64,000 nucleotides of DNA from Camarhynchus parvulus (GCF_901933205.1 NC_044573.1:60751993-60815992), one strand, 5' to 3'. Positions 14,851 to 28,188 are shown, counted from the first letter of the stretch. The notes: generated from the sequence alone by a model not told the origin. Numbers and translations: made by a program.

Positions 14851-15548
14851 AATGTCCTATGCCCATACAAGACATGCTGCCTCTGTGAATTTTTAAAAGA
14901 GAACACTCACAAGATGACAGAGGAAAGTAGATTAAATATAATTGTCAAGGACTTTCCTGAAAGCCTCGTGGGGATTTCCACTTGTTTAGCAGACAGCACT
15001 TAGAAAGAACACAAAACATCCTCAACACTAAAGTATCTTACTCAGACATCCATCTCAAAGCCTGAGTCTTCTATAACAGAAAATTTCTTGTCCTTTAGTA
15101 AAATCCCTTTAACTACTTCTGCTTTATCTTTCATAATGCCTCCTCTGTTTTAGGTGCCACTATCCATTTCCCCTTCTCAGAATCCCAAACTGTAACATTC
15201 TGCCAACATCAGCATAACTGCATCTCTCCAAATAGAAAGCAAGTCACCAGACATTAACACATGACCAAAACTTCCTCCAGTCTTTAGCCACCATTACATA
15301 GAACCTGAATAGCAATAAAGCAGCAGCAACTTCTTCCAACACTACTTCCAAATGTTGTGACAGGCATGTCTCTAGATCTAGTCTGCAATGCACTGAGGCT
15401 GCAGTTATTTAGTACTGAGTGGAGACAGGATACAATTCTCCTCTTCAACAAAACAGAAAACATCTTTGACGCAAAGATATTTTTTTAAACCTATTTCCTA
15501 TCCCTTCACAAGAGTAAGTGAGCTTTGGTTCTTCTTGTACATCAGAGC

Positions 15549-15750
15549 TCAGAGATGATCAGAGACTTGCTAAATTAACAAAGACACGTTATTAGGAAAG
15601 CAATGTCATTTATTTCTTAAAAATCACCAATCATTCTTAAAAATCACCAATCATTCTTAAAAATCACCAAAATGATAAAAATTATTGAAAAAACATTGCT
15701 TTTATTTATAAAGATGATATGGTTTAGAAAGCTTACTCTTTCTTAGCTAG
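15549..15750 (-). repeat. Inverted repeat, right arm
   Basis: This is the reverse-complement partner of 14538-14711, separated from it by about 837 bases. It is longer because a 20-base unit at 15616-15670 is present almost three times here and once in the left arm. Confidence 0.9.
15616..15670. repeat. 20-base tandem repeat, about 2.8 copies
   Basis: The unit CTTAAAAATCACCAATCATT is repeated without change at 15616-15635 and 15636-15655, followed by a partial copy. It lies inside the right arm of the inverted repeat. Confidence 0.95.
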
Positions 15751-16144
15751 CCTTACCCAATGAGATAATACTACTTAATCTGTGCTTTATGTGAAAACAA
15801 ACTTCAGGTTTAGACACACATATGTTTCAGATAGGCTTGGTTTCATCAACACTGTCCAGGAACTTGATGCCAGAATCTCAAATACAGTGCAATTTGCAAC
15901 TGAATAGCCAAGAATGCCTTTAATATTACAAATTAGAATTATAATTCAAGTATCCTCTACTACTCAAAGGAAAAAAGTCTCCACTTAAACATGAGGGATA
16001 CAGCAAGGAAAGCACTTTCTGGATACATACTGCAGCACGGGTTTCATTTTTACACATACATGAAAAATCACAAAGCCTTGTCAAAAAGGCAGAACAAGGA
16101 GTTCTGCATTTCAATCAACACTGAAACAAGCCCCATGAGCTTAC

Positions 16145-16197
16145 CGAGCGAAATAGCCTTGTCGCCGTTCCTTCTTCTCCTCCTTGGTCTCCATCAT
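16145..16197 (-). CDS. NCOA7: NCOA7, first coding exon (partial gene)
   Basis: NCOA7 is a nuclear receptor coactivator with LysM and TLDc domains; TLDc proteins also act on the V-ATPase (family knowledge). Only its first coding exon is visible. The minus strand reads METKEEKKERRQGYFAR, close to human NCOA7, which starts MDTKEEKKERKQSYFAR as I recall. The exon ends in phase 2 at a GTAAGC donor (16144-16139). Two ATGs stand in tandem (16195-16197 and 16192-16194); the second, homologous one has the better context (A at -3, G at +4). The first would add one Met. The next exon, expected to continue with a Lys-rich segment, was not found in 1-16140 and probably lies outside the window. Gene order next to HEY2 supports the call. 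Confidence 0.9.
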
Positions 16198-16276
16198 GTA
16201 CAGTGCAATGGGCAAGGTGAGCAGCCAAGTGTGATGCTCTTTTTCCCCTCAGCACCTCATAACCAGGCAGAGTCTC
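16198..16276 (-). other. NCOA7: NCOA7 5'UTR part of the start-codon exon
   Basis: This is the untranslated stretch between the start codon and a good acceptor (pyrimidine-rich, ending ACATACAG, 16288-16277). It contains a short upstream ORF, ATG AGG TGC TGA, at 16249-16260, which ends about 50 bases before the main start. The acceptor choice is inferred from sequence only. Confidence 0.6.
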
Positions 16277-19200
16277 CTGTATGTAACAGTTAAAAACAGG
16301 AAGTTCATAAATCAACATGTCAACAACACCTACCAAACTCAACAAGTTGTGGAAATACAACCGACCCAGTGACACAGCAAAGTAAAACTTTAACCAGTGT
16401 TTGCCATGAAGTGCCCATTAAGTATACAATGAGACAAACCAATAAATGCACTCAGGCCAGTTTCTCAGCAGTGGAAGAGACATTTTGCAAAGCAGGTAAC
16501 TCAAAGGGCAGCATCAAGTTTTAAAACTCCAGAAACATTAAACTACTTTCAAGTTTATACAAAAAAAAATCTTCCAGGTTTCATGTGTTTCCTAGACAGG
16601 CAGATCAAGAGAAATTTGGAAAAAGATAGTACAAACAGAATAACCAGTAAGACACACAATGCTTAATTTGAATTTAAATTTTAAATTACTAAAAATACTA
16701 TAAGACTGTGAGAGATCTGAAAGTTTTAAAAACAATGTAAAAGAATAAGAATTATCTACATTCTGTACTACGTTTGCCTTTGTATTTGTGACCAATATAC
16801 AAGCTCAAACAACCATACAGAGAGAAACAAGATGGACCTCTGGCTCTCCCAATGAAATGTAATCACCTTGAAATAGATAGGACTAGGGAAGGTTATCTGA
16901 GAAGTTAAAAAAAAAAAAAAAAGGAGACCAATAGCACTGTTTTTTGACATGAAAAACACCACCTCTTGGTGGAATACTGTACCAAGGTCCTTGGGAAACA
17001 GAAGCTGAGAATTTCCAAACTGCTTTATAATTACTGTAATTAACAACATGCCACATAAACTGCTGTCCAAGATCCCTGCCAAGATGTTTTATCATTTTCC
17101 TCTCCTCAACATATGTTTAACCTACCCTGATGGCTTGTGCACACGCACAAAGTTAGTTAACTTTAGCGTTTTTTATCAGTATTTCAGAACAAACTCAAAC
17201 CAGAAGTTGCTACTAAACATTTCAGTTTAATGGGCTGTATAACAAAGAAATAGAAGCCACATAAATTATGATTCATAGCAAAAGAAGAAAAAATCCTCTG
17301 GGACCTAATCAGTTTCCATTATTTTCCCCTACATTAAAAGATCACAAGCTACAAACTGCCAGATGTCAACAAAAGAGATGATGCAGCAAAGACAGACTAA
17401 TCTACTTGAAAAGCCCAAGAACAAATCATGCTAGAAATACTTGCACAATTTTCTCTCCTTATTGATGGATGATTAGTCTACAGCATATGAAGCCCATTGC
17501 TTCAAAACGCACTTTTTCTAAACTCATTAGTTTTGAATTCATCCAGTGCATCAGAAAGAATCAAATTGCTCTCATTTTTACACATCAGGTAGTCTTACAG
17601 TAACGGGTACTCTTTAAATGGCCAATACTTGACATCTTTAGCTTTGTGAAGAGAATACTATTTTATCTCTGCAAGGTAACACATGATGCAGGACACAGCT
17701 GGACACCTAAACCTATATGGCAGAAGCATAACAGCAGCATTAGAACAAACTGGCCTGCTCAGATGTTCAGCCTGTATGAAGACACCACATACCTCCTGAG
17801 AATTCTGATGCATCTCTATCTTCCCTGCTGGGGAAGGTTCTTGGATCTTCAGAGGATCAGAACTGGTGGCTTCATTAGCACTGCCTTTAGTTACAGTAAG
17901 TCTTCCAAAGTGTACAACTACAATCTCTACAGTGAATTACAAGAAGAGTTCAAAGAAAGAGGAACCACTTTTCCCCCTTCACATGCTTTGCCTTCACTAC
18001 ACTGTGATGTGCCATGAGGGCACTGACAGGCCAGAGCTGAGTCCCACACTGACACCAAGAACTAGCAAATAACCCCAAAGCATCAATATAGTGTTAAACC
18101 CATGACCACAAGTACAGCAGGACCCATGGGAATGAGAAGAGGGAAGAGTCCTTCACCTCACTGAAACAAGATCAGCTGGGATGAACAGAGGCAAGAGGGA
18201 CCTGTCCTCACTGCCCAATCCCATGCAAGGGTCAGTGGTATGTTCTTTCCATTCATTCTCTTCCTCTCCCATGATCTAACAACCCCAGCCAGGGAAGTCA
18301 CTGCCCAGCTGGCAAACCAAGAGAGCACAACTGCCCAGGGAGCCAGGAGGAGAAACCCCTGCCTGCCCACAGCCCTGCCAGGCCCAGGGCCAGAGCAGCC
18401 ACCCCCTGCTTCAGCAAAAAGGGGCACAAAAAAGGAGAGAGGAGGTTAAGCCTGGACCTAACCACAGTTGCTGCAGGAGCTGCCAGCACCGAACCAGTGA
18501 GGCACTGCTCAGCCCCCCACGTGTGAGCTTTGCTGTTTGCTTCCATCAGTGCTAAACAAAGCCAGCCAACATGGGTATGAAGCCTGTTCTTATATCAAAT
18601 AAATTCAACTCCAAGTCCTTTCACATGGTGAGGAGGAATAAATCAAGAATTCAAAAAAGTTAAATAATCGTATTCATAACAGATGGGCACTCAGAAAATT
18701 GGAATGTTATCCACAGACCAGACACAGCAAAGGCATTCAGGCATTTTTTTTCTTTCACTAATAAAAATACTCAGTAATACAATATCCAGTCACCAATTAA
18801 AGTAAATTTTTAGAATAGCATAATTCATTGTCAGATCCCACTCTGTTGACCTAAAACTTACTTAGTTTACCTTCTTAGAAGAAACAACAGTGTTGTTCTC
18901 AAAAGGCATATTAAAGTCTGAAAATTATACTTTGAAAACATAGTACTAGTAATAGCAAACTGATCAGGAATGCTGAGTTCTTAACTTCTGAGTTTACCTG
19001 TGTTGTTGGGAATTTTGCACTAGTTGCCTTAAAGGAAAAAAACAAAGAGAAAACCTGACAGCTAGGAGGAAAGCACAGCCTGCAGTAAATGCTACAGAAC
19101 ACTAGTATTCAGTATTTCTGAGAGGTCCTTTTCAATTTTAGTTTTTTAAGCAGTTACAGCACAAAAGTCACATTTACTTTACAAGATGTCACTGACAATT

Positions 19201-20593
19201 TAAAGTTACATCAAAAAAGGCAAACCTACTCCACACTTCTCCCCAATTTGTCCTTTGATATTTTACAAGAAAAAAAAAATTCAAGGTATTCTTTATCACC
19301 TGCTTAACATGTCATTAAGGCTATATGATTCAAATGAATCTTGGTTTCCTGGCAGCTCCTTTCTGGTACAGATGAATACTGAATCAGCAAACTATTAAAA
19401 ATGTACATATTTGGGGATATTTATATGCTGAGAAACAGACAACTTACTCATATATCATGAGTTCAGTCCAAACTCAAAGGATGACAAAGCTGATTTTATA
19501 TAAATTTCAGGCTCAGTTTAACCTTTACTACACCCTAAACAGAAGCAGACTGTGAAAATCTTCTATTATATGTTTACAGCAGTGCTAATTCTTTAATTAG
19601 GCATTTTCAAGGCAAACCAAACAATGCATTTCAGTAAGGAGCCTGTTAAAAATTTGCCACTCTCCAAATTTAGCCAGTGTCAGCACCTGATAATTATATA
19701 AAGAAAAGAACAAAATACATAAACATACACTGTTCTTCCCTAATTCAGCCCTACTGCTCTGAATATTTTATTTCTATTTACTCATTTCTAGATACTTGCT
19801 GTGTCTCTCTAGTGTTGCTGCCAGGGAGTTCTGGGGAGTTTACTGAAAATTTGTAATTAGAATGAGAATGCTCCAACAAGGCCAAAAAAAAAAAAATTTT
19901 TAATGTTATAATCACAGGAACAGACTGAACCCCTGACCATGGATATCCACACCACTTCTACTGTCACCACACTCTCAAGACCTCGAGAAACTGCTCCCAG
20001 GTCCTCCTGTCCTCCCTGCAACCTGGCACTGCAGGACAGCAGCCTCTTGCACTGGTACATTCAAAGTAGCAGCAAAAGATGCTCTAAGTGCAGGGATAAA
20101 AAAAGGGAACAAAAAATTAAAAATAACGTAGTGTGTGAACAGGGCACCCTTAAAGACTGATAAATTTACCAATTTTTCAAAATTTTTTTTCTCGCTTTTC
20201 CTTCCCTTCTTATGCATGAAGAATAATGTACCTTGCTACTTCCAGTTTAAGTAGTTCACATTTTCATGAAACAAGAAAAAGTCCTGCTTGCTGTGCTCAG
20301 GAGTAAGCACTCAGAAATCCTGCCTGCTGCCCTAAAGCATCAACAAGCAATCCTTTAGTTGTGGGCATTACTATCCAAAACTGTGCATGTGAACTAAAGT
20401 ACATCCAACAGCACAGCAATGCAGAAGCCAATGAAGCATCTGATTATTTTTAGAACGCTCAGTGGACTTGATAGCTTTTCTCTGGCCATCTGTGCCCACT
20501 GCAAGTCCTGGAAAAACATACGCAGAAAAAGAAACATTCAAGATCATGAGATTATCTAGACATATTTTTCATGATCCTGTAGAGTCAGTATCT

Positions 20594-20665
20594 CTCAACC
20601 TCTCATGAGGTAGGAAAATTATGTAATTCCCTGCTTTGCAAATGGGGAGCTGAACTGTGAGAATT
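20594..20665 (-). mobile_element. MIR-like SINE remnant
   Basis: CAACCTCTCATGAGGTAGG, then AAATTAT, CCCTGCTTTGCAAATGGGG and AGCTGAA parallel the reverse MIR 3' half (CCCTATGAGGTAGG, ATTAT, CCCCATTTTACAGATGAGG, ACTGAG). Confidence 0.45.
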
Positions 20666-23644
20666 ACCTCCGCATGCTCAAATGAGAGCAGAAGAGCAAC
20701 GTATGCAAGTGCCCTCCCAGTAGCTTTAATCCAGCCTTAACAACGAGATCATGGGAGGAGATTACTTTGACAAGGAGATAGTTATTATTTTCGGTGAAAT
20801 TTAAACTGACTAACTTCAAATACCAATAGCACAGTCTTGGTTTTATCTGGCTTTGTGGGCATATACATAAGTATCATAGCTCAGATCCACAAAAGAAAAT
20901 AAAAAGCCTAACTCTAACTCCTCTGAGGATCCAGGCTCATTCAGCTCCTTCAGCAAGGAGCAAGTATGTAAAAAAAGCAATTAATTGGCTTCAGGAAAAC
21001 CAAGTCAAGGGTAGTGTATTCCATAACTTAGCAGGACCCTCATAATGCAAGAGACAGTGACAACAATCACACTGTGAACAACAAGCAGGGAAGGTCTACA
21101 GTCTACACACAGATTTTCCAGTTGGGAAGGCAGAGCAGATGAAGGTACAAGACTCCCAGTGAGACAGCCAAGCAGACGTGGCCACAGCAAGGATGTAACA
21201 GGGAGACCCCACTGTGCTGAGGGAACAGGATGCTGCCCAGACACACCACGTAGCTCTCATCTGCTCTCTGGCACAGTGTCCCACACAACAGTTACTTTTT
21301 ATTTTTGCTTCCCTATTATACCTCTGCCCCTGAGATTACAAACACCACACACATCTGTTCACAGCAGTGCACGCTTCCTATCACCTGCTTCACCTGCTGT
21401 AATACCAACATTGAAAACTGGTCCTATTCAGACACCAAGCATTACTAATGATCTGGCTTAGGTCTGCAACTCTGCAACAGTGCCTTCTTATGACTAACAA
21501 GTCTTCTGAGCACATGTGCCAATTCTGACCCCTAAAAGATACAGCATGAGAGATGACAAGGGTTACACCAATAAGCCACTACTAAGACAAAAAATCAGAA
21601 AATATATGTTTTCAAGAGCATATCATCAAGAGTAATATTAAAAATATCTCTCAAGTTGGAAGAGTAAGAAATTGTAGAACAAATCACAGATAGAAGGGAA
21701 GGAGTTTCAGTGTATTAGATCTGAAATTGAACCCTTGGGGGTTGCTAGTTGTGCTTCTGATGAGCCCAAAGCAGTTACCAGAGCACTGTGCAGATGCAAG
21801 TAAATAAAAACACACACCACTTTTAAACATAAGGCAACAGAAACAGTTTAACATGGAAGAGGAGACGTTTTAATTTGCTACTGGTCATATAAATGCCTAT
21901 TATTAAGCTTCACAAGCCAAAACACTAATAATAACTCTTGCATTCATTTCCATAGACGTCCTATTTTTAAAACCAGGAAAGTGAATGCACACTTGCACTT
22001 TATGAGAAATGCTAAATGTTGCAGCACTTCATTAAAGCCTCACTGATTGGACTAAACAGGTTGAGTTCTACTGTTTTTAGGTTCTACTACTATATCTTAC
22101 TTGGTGTAATAAAAAAGGTACAAGTTTCTGTATAAACACTATACCATCTCAAGATGAAACATAACAGAAATACACAGCCAGAAAAGAGGAGAGTAAGCTA
22201 CAATTTATTTTAGTCTTTTCTATAGGCAGAATGACCTAGGAAAAAGTGAGATTGGAAGCTTTCAGAAGGAAATAAAACACAGCACTAACTTAATACATTC
22301 AATACAATGGGCAAAAGAATGTTTACTCTAAAGCTATCTGAAATATGGAATTATTTTAATACAATTATATAGTTACATTACAGTTATGATGCATAGTGTA
22401 CTGTTAATTCTAAAACACTAACAAACTGTATAAAGAAGTTCCAGTCCATTATACATAACTGGAGGACACTGAACTAAACCAGGAGAGCTACTCCACCTGA
22501 GGTTCACTCAACCTTGCTCAGGTGAACAGCCCTTCTTTATGCCTCCCATCTTTGAAGTATTCCATCTGCCATGTTTCTTGTGACAAGGGTGCACTCTTAA
22601 AATACACAAAAAATAAAAATACAAAAAATAAGAAATGGAAAAATAAGTGCGTAAGCAGAAGCAATTTCTAGACTTCTCGTTCATATCAAACACAGAACAT
22701 TCACAATTTCTGTGTCTCCAGGTAGACAGAAACAAAGAGATTCAGTGTGGCTACTTGCATGCTGTGGGCTTTCAAGGACAGTGAAGATAAGATCTGGAGA
22801 TAAGGCAGGCAAAGAAAACAAACACCCTCGCTCTTGAGGAACATGGTACAATGTTTAGGAGGTTATTATTCCCCCTACAGTGGTGTAGTAAACTAAAAGT
22901 TCAAGCATTTTCATTCCCTACTAATGAAGTAAGAAGAGGCTAAGCTTAGATCACCTTCAGTGCCCCAACTGGATTTCCAACAGTCTGTCCACATGAGCAA
23001 AGTTCAAATAAAATAAATGACAAACAACATAGCAGAAACATTTCTGATTCAGAAACATAAGAATAACAAAACTTGATGTTTTGTTATTTGTTAGAACTTG
23101 ATGATATTGTTATTGAAACCTGATTCAGCTCCCAAGAGTTCTCCAGACAAATTATTTCTGTTTTACTCAGGAAGAGGCTTTAACCCACTAACTCGGGCTG
23201 CCATGTTTCACACAGAGTAAGAGGAAGCACACGTGCTACCAGGAATTCCACATCACCAGTCATGTTTTCACAAGACAAAAACATCAAGATTTAATCTTCC
23301 CTCATTGGCAGCTGAACATCACCAGATGCATTTTCCATACACAACAATGCATTTTACTGTTTAACTCAGCTTCTAGACAGAAACTGGTTACAAAACACAG
23401 TATAAACTATTAACAGGCAGAGTGCTATGCTATTCCAAATGTAAAGTGCAGTGCTGCTGGAAATCAGGCCACCTGGGAAGATTTTCATTTTTAGGTCAAC
23501 AAGAACATTGCTGTAGATGTTTTAAAATAATTAGTACCTTCATCTTACTGTATCTCCTGTTTCAACCTACCCCAATTCAATTAAACACCAAGTCCAAGCC
23601 CTCTGACCTCTCAGCTTTTCACACTCACATTGTAGAGGTATACA

Positions 23645-23967
23645 TGGTGTTGCCCTCTACAACTACTGGAAAGAAAGAGCTGGGGAGGTGGCAGTCAGCC
23701 TCTTCTCCCAGGCCACTAGGAATAGGACACAAGGAAAGGACTTCAGCTGTGCCAGGGGAGATTCAGGACAGATATTAGGAAATATTTCTTCACTGGAATA
23801 GTGGTTAAGGATTGGACTGTACTCCCTAAGGAAGACTCCCTAAGGAGTCACCATTCCTGGAAGTATTCAAAAAATGAGCACACATAGCACCTTACAATAT
23901 GGATTCAGTCAAAGACTGGATTTGATGATCTTAGAGGTCTTTTCCAACCTTAGTGACTCTGTGATTA
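23645..23967 (+). mobile_element. CR1 LINE fragment, 3' end
   Basis: The sequence follows the sauropsid CR1 3' region: CTCTACAACTACT..., TCTTCTCCCAGG, a GCCAGGGGAGATTCAGGACAG-like block, a TTTCTTCACTGGAATAG-like block, then GATGATCTTAGAGGTC, TTTTCCAACCTTA and a final TGACTCTGTGATTA. It is 5'-truncated with no ORF. A short tandem duplication (CTCCCTAAGGAAGA) lies near 23821-23848. Confidence 0.88.
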
Positions 23968-26900
23968 CATCAACCACAGAAGGATGCAGTTTACCATACC
24001 CAGAGAGGGTAAGATGGATATCACTGTTCCCTTACCTCTGCCTGGAGCATGTAGGCATACACACAAAAGACTTTTCATGTATGTGCTCCCCAGCATCTAA
24101 AACACCAAGTACTTGCAGTTTTCTAAAATACAAAAAACTGGTGAACATTCAACACATCAACTAGCATTTAGGCAATCCCCTTAGCAGTACTTTGCTGTTT
24201 TGTTAGTCGACACTATCATGTTCCTTGCTCATAACAACCAATTTAATGAACTGTTTAGTATTTCAAAGAAAGCCTTGCACATCTGTTTTGATAAGATACA
24301 AACAACCATATCACACCCAGATGCAAAGAATTACAGGTTCTCTACCAGGTTTATAAGGGCCATGATCAAGTCCTCTTAAATTCCCCTCTTACCATACTCA
24401 GAATGCTGCTAAAGGCCACTGGATCCACAGTGTCATACATTGCAGGCCTGGCCACACTCCAGAGTTGCTTCTATGAATTAGCTTACACAGGCCACAGAGT
24501 GGGATTTGCACTGGCAAAACAGCAGCATCACAGCAGACAGATGAACAGCAAATATCCTTTGGTGATTAAGGTGACCCCAACCAGTCAAAATGCTGAGCCA
24601 AAGAATTTGGGCTTTCCCTTGTTTCAGATGTTAGAATCTGTCCATGGAGCAAGCAGCTGCCAGTTCCAAGTATTATTGCCCTTTGCCTTTCTCCCTTTTG
24701 CCCACTTCAGCTGTCTGATAACACTCCTCCACCCAAAATTACCACACCAGTGACTTGCAGCAGACTCAGCAGAAGTGGCTCTGTATCTGCATTTCAGTTT
24801 ATATCCCACCAGACCAGCTCACACCCCCTTCCAGAAGCTTTGCTGCACACGGCTGAATTACAAGCTCAACTTCAGACAGACCTGCAGCAGAGAGCTTGGG
24901 CAGAAATCCATCAGTGTGACTCCCTGAGCAGAGACTCTGCTCTGTGGGCACTAGCAAGCACACACATGGAGAGATGAGTGCCAGCATTCATAGGGTGACA
25001 AACAGACTACAAGAGACAAACACCTGACCTCATCTTCACAGCAAACTTGCTCTCTTCTCAGCTCTTTTCTCACCAACACAAGAAAGGCATTTATATGAAA
25101 TGTAAATAAAGCTGAGGTAGAGCAGAAAGAGACTGGTGTTTGAAGATGCTTAAATCACAAAGATGTGGCTTGATGCTTGGCACAAATATCTATATTGTTA
25201 ATCACAGGTACCATTAATCACCTTCTGTTTACAATTATTAATTAGTTTAGGTCCAAAGATTTATATTAAATATTTCCATTGTACTCAATGAGACTTGATT
25301 AACATGCTCCTAATGTTTTACAAGACAAGACCAGGCAACAAGAAACCCAGGAGGAACAAATCCATCAGTTTAACAGAAAGCACTAGAAATTATCAGTTTT
25401 TTACATCAAGCACATTTCCAGCAATATACATAATCATACTGTGAAAATTACTGGAAACGTCTCTCTAAAAAGTACTCCATCATTTTCAGGTGTTTGGAAA
25501 AAGAACCTCAAATCAACCCAGAGACATTACATTGTGAAAGATAAGCATTAAAATACGTCATTACTTCGAAAAAGTAACTAGACACAAGAGCTACTTTAAG
25601 GTAAAATTGTTATTTTTGAGTTTCAGCTCAACACCTCTTTTTTTGACCCTGATTCATGCAAATTCCAGGTCATCGCTGCTTCTCTATCATCTACCCCTCA
25701 GCCGACAAGCAAAGAAGCTGAAGAGTGGGGGCAGAAAGGAGTCTAGCGGTAATGCAATGCAAATCTTTTCCTATCTGAAACACTGTTAACAGAACCAAAA
25801 TGCCAGGTTTCCATAGCAACCTGAACTGTGTCACATGCTTTACACTGTATATTAAGCAACACTGAACAGTTTAATTGTAATACAAAATCCTGTACATTTG
25901 TAATGTAAAAAATTAACACTGGAAACCTTAACTATTTATTTTTCAATCGCTTAACCTGCAAAATTTATTGCAGTCTGTTCAGTGTGACCTTGTATTACGC
26001 CTACGCAGCTTCACAGGTGTTCCAATGCTGGCAGTGTAAGGTGCATCAAAATTACAATGATCAACAACAAATCAAACTCTCTTTACACTACAGAGACTGA
26101 ATCCTGTTTTTAAAAGCAGCAATGTTTCTAATTATTTCCTTCTTCCTTGCAAAATCCCCTTGGGCATTGTGTAACACAAGACTATTTAGTTGTCTTGTCC
26201 TTCTGAAACATCCTGAAAACTTCTATTATCTTACCTTTTTTCCTTCCTCCACCTCCAGATTCCTGTAAACACTACACACAGTTGCTGACCTTGTACCAAG
26301 TCACCCTGCACTATATGCAGGGCAGAAACTCCCCTCTCAAAAGGAATTCCCCTCGCTATACACCAGAGCACATCACATTTACCTACTAATTAGAGAGTGA
26401 CTCTTTGAAGAGCTGCTTCCTTCTTCAGAAGCAGAAACAGAAAAGTTCTTTATATTTTTCTGTCTTCTAACAATGTGTGCACAGCTAACTCTTTAAAATT
26501 ATTCAGGTAAGTAAAGTCACCTATGTCTATGTACACAGAAAAGATAGAACAATGTCTTGATTCATGCAAAACTGTAATATGCCATCCTTCCTTCAGCATA
26601 TCTGACTGGGCTTTTACTTGCTCAACTCTGCACGCATTCAATCAGTGAGATGGTTCAGGGCTTAACTAAACAACAAAAAAATTTAAAATACACCTGAATT
26701 AAGTTTGAGTACTGTTGCATAGAAAACAGCTGTGTAGAAGTTTTCTGGCAAAGCAGTAGCAGTATATATTCTACTTTGATTACTCAAGTGTTTTAAACAT
26801 TCTTATAGAACTGAGGTTCTCTTGTTGAACAAAACAGACTAATTTTGAAACTAAAATTAAAACTTCTTATACTGATAGCATCAACAACGTAACTCAGCAT

Positions 26901-27534
26901 TCTGAAGCTACGTATTTCCTTTTGCTGGAGGGTGGGGAGGAATCTCCCAAAAAAGTCAGAAAAATGACAAGTAGCTTCAATTCCTCCAGTGTTGCATTTT
27001 CAGGAAAGCCATCCATCTCAGCCACATCAACCAGGTGCCACAACACAGACTCTGAGTTCTCTACTCCTGTACCAAGGGCATTCAGAGGGACTACTCACCC
27101 AGATTACGTTTGTGACACCTAAGCAAACATGGGGCCCAAAGATGAAAGCTGCCAAATTTCTGTTCACCCCAGGTTATACCTGACATAGCTGCTCACATTT
27201 CAAACAAAACCTTGTATTCTCTTGTTTACAGCTACATCAATGTAATTGCTTGCCCCTTCTCAAGTTGAAGCCAGCCAAATTAGTAAATGCATTAACAAGT
27301 TTTGGATTTGGCCTTGCTTTTTTCCATGTTAAAGCACCTATTTTTGAGGGACCACAGTCCTCCCATTTTTGGTGTTAAAATTCGTCTTTGAAAATCTGTT
27401 AAAACTGGGTAAAGACCTACACTTTAAAAATAATACAAAAACCAGTTTGTGCCTGACCCACCAGGGTGCATTAGTGATTTGTAGTTAAAAGGACAGACAC
27501 ATTACCTGTGAAAAGGGCATTTCCTCAGAGCTAG

Positions 27535-27680
27535 ATTCATAGAATCAAGAACCATTTAGGCTGATAAAGACCTTTGAGGTCATCAAGTTTAACCATAAAT
27601 CTTCTCACATTCTTGCCAATAATTATGACTAGGATTAAAACTCATACATCCAATCCCAAACACATGGCCAGGCTAACGTC
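27535..27680 (-). mobile_element. CR1 LINE 3' end fragment, reverse orientation
   Basis: TTCATAGAATCAAGAACC, AAAGACCTTTGAGGTCATCA and AGTTTAACC match the reverse complement of the CR1 3' terminus. Homology fades after about 27680. Confidence 0.65.
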
Positions 27681-28093
27681 ATGAACAGGTCTAGCTTCCA
27701 CAGGTCAAAATTACTTTTCTGAGATATCTAGATGCAGGACTCAGGGAAGAAAAAAGAAGGGGCAAAAAATAAGTGAAAAGAAGCAGGAAGAGAGATATGT
27801 TTCAAGGGCAGATGAAATAATTTCCAATTTATAACATGGGATTCTGTCATCTGAGAGCCTTTCAGTGAGAAAATCATTCACAGGTCTTGCATCACAGAAT
27901 TCATAAAAAACAGTACATTGCAGGAAGAAGAAATCAAAACTTAACAGATGTAAAACACAGTACTGTAGAACTTTTTATTTGAATTGCAATATAATGCTGA
28001 CAGCAAAGCAGTTAAGATTTGAAAACTGTACTCAGTGAAGTTCTGATTCCAGTGACAGCCATGGAAGTCTGCTTCTTTACAAAGCTTCAAGAT

Positions 28094-28188
28094 CCAAAAA
28101 AAACCCCAACCAAATCAGGGCAAACAAACAAAAAAAGAAAATTAAAAAAAAACCACAAAAAACAAACAAACAAACAAAAAAACCCCAC
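28094..28188. repeat. A-rich AAAC/poly-A tract
   Basis: A strongly A-rich stretch with AAACAAAC repeats and A runs. It could be an old retroposon tail or simple low-complexity DNA; no element is recognisable beside it. Confidence 0.7.

Larger units (their letters stand above)
1..16144 (-). other. NCOA7 first coding intron (incomplete)
   Basis: This is AT-rich DNA downstream of the first NCOA7 coding exon in transcript direction. It holds MIR-like remnants (about 3.10-3.18 and 14.77-14.85 kb), a TA repeat (11069-11082), a C/A hexamer repeat (11375-11401) and a large inverted repeat at 14.5-15.8 kb. A GC-richer patch at 7.43-7.87 kb has an open frame of 144 codons that looks like no known protein. 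No further coding exon, RNA gene or intact transposon was recognised. Confidence 0.7.

Noticed and set aside
15120..15175. Lys-rich minus-strand frame (MKDKAEVVKG...) considered as the second NCOA7 coding exon
   Set aside because: It does not match the expected continuation after YFAR, and no acceptor in the right phase precedes it.
16222..16251. Plus-strand acceptor-like sequence (CTTTTTCCCCTCAG)
   Set aside because: It lies inside the NCOA7 5'UTR exon on the opposite strand and no plus-strand exon follows; likely chance.
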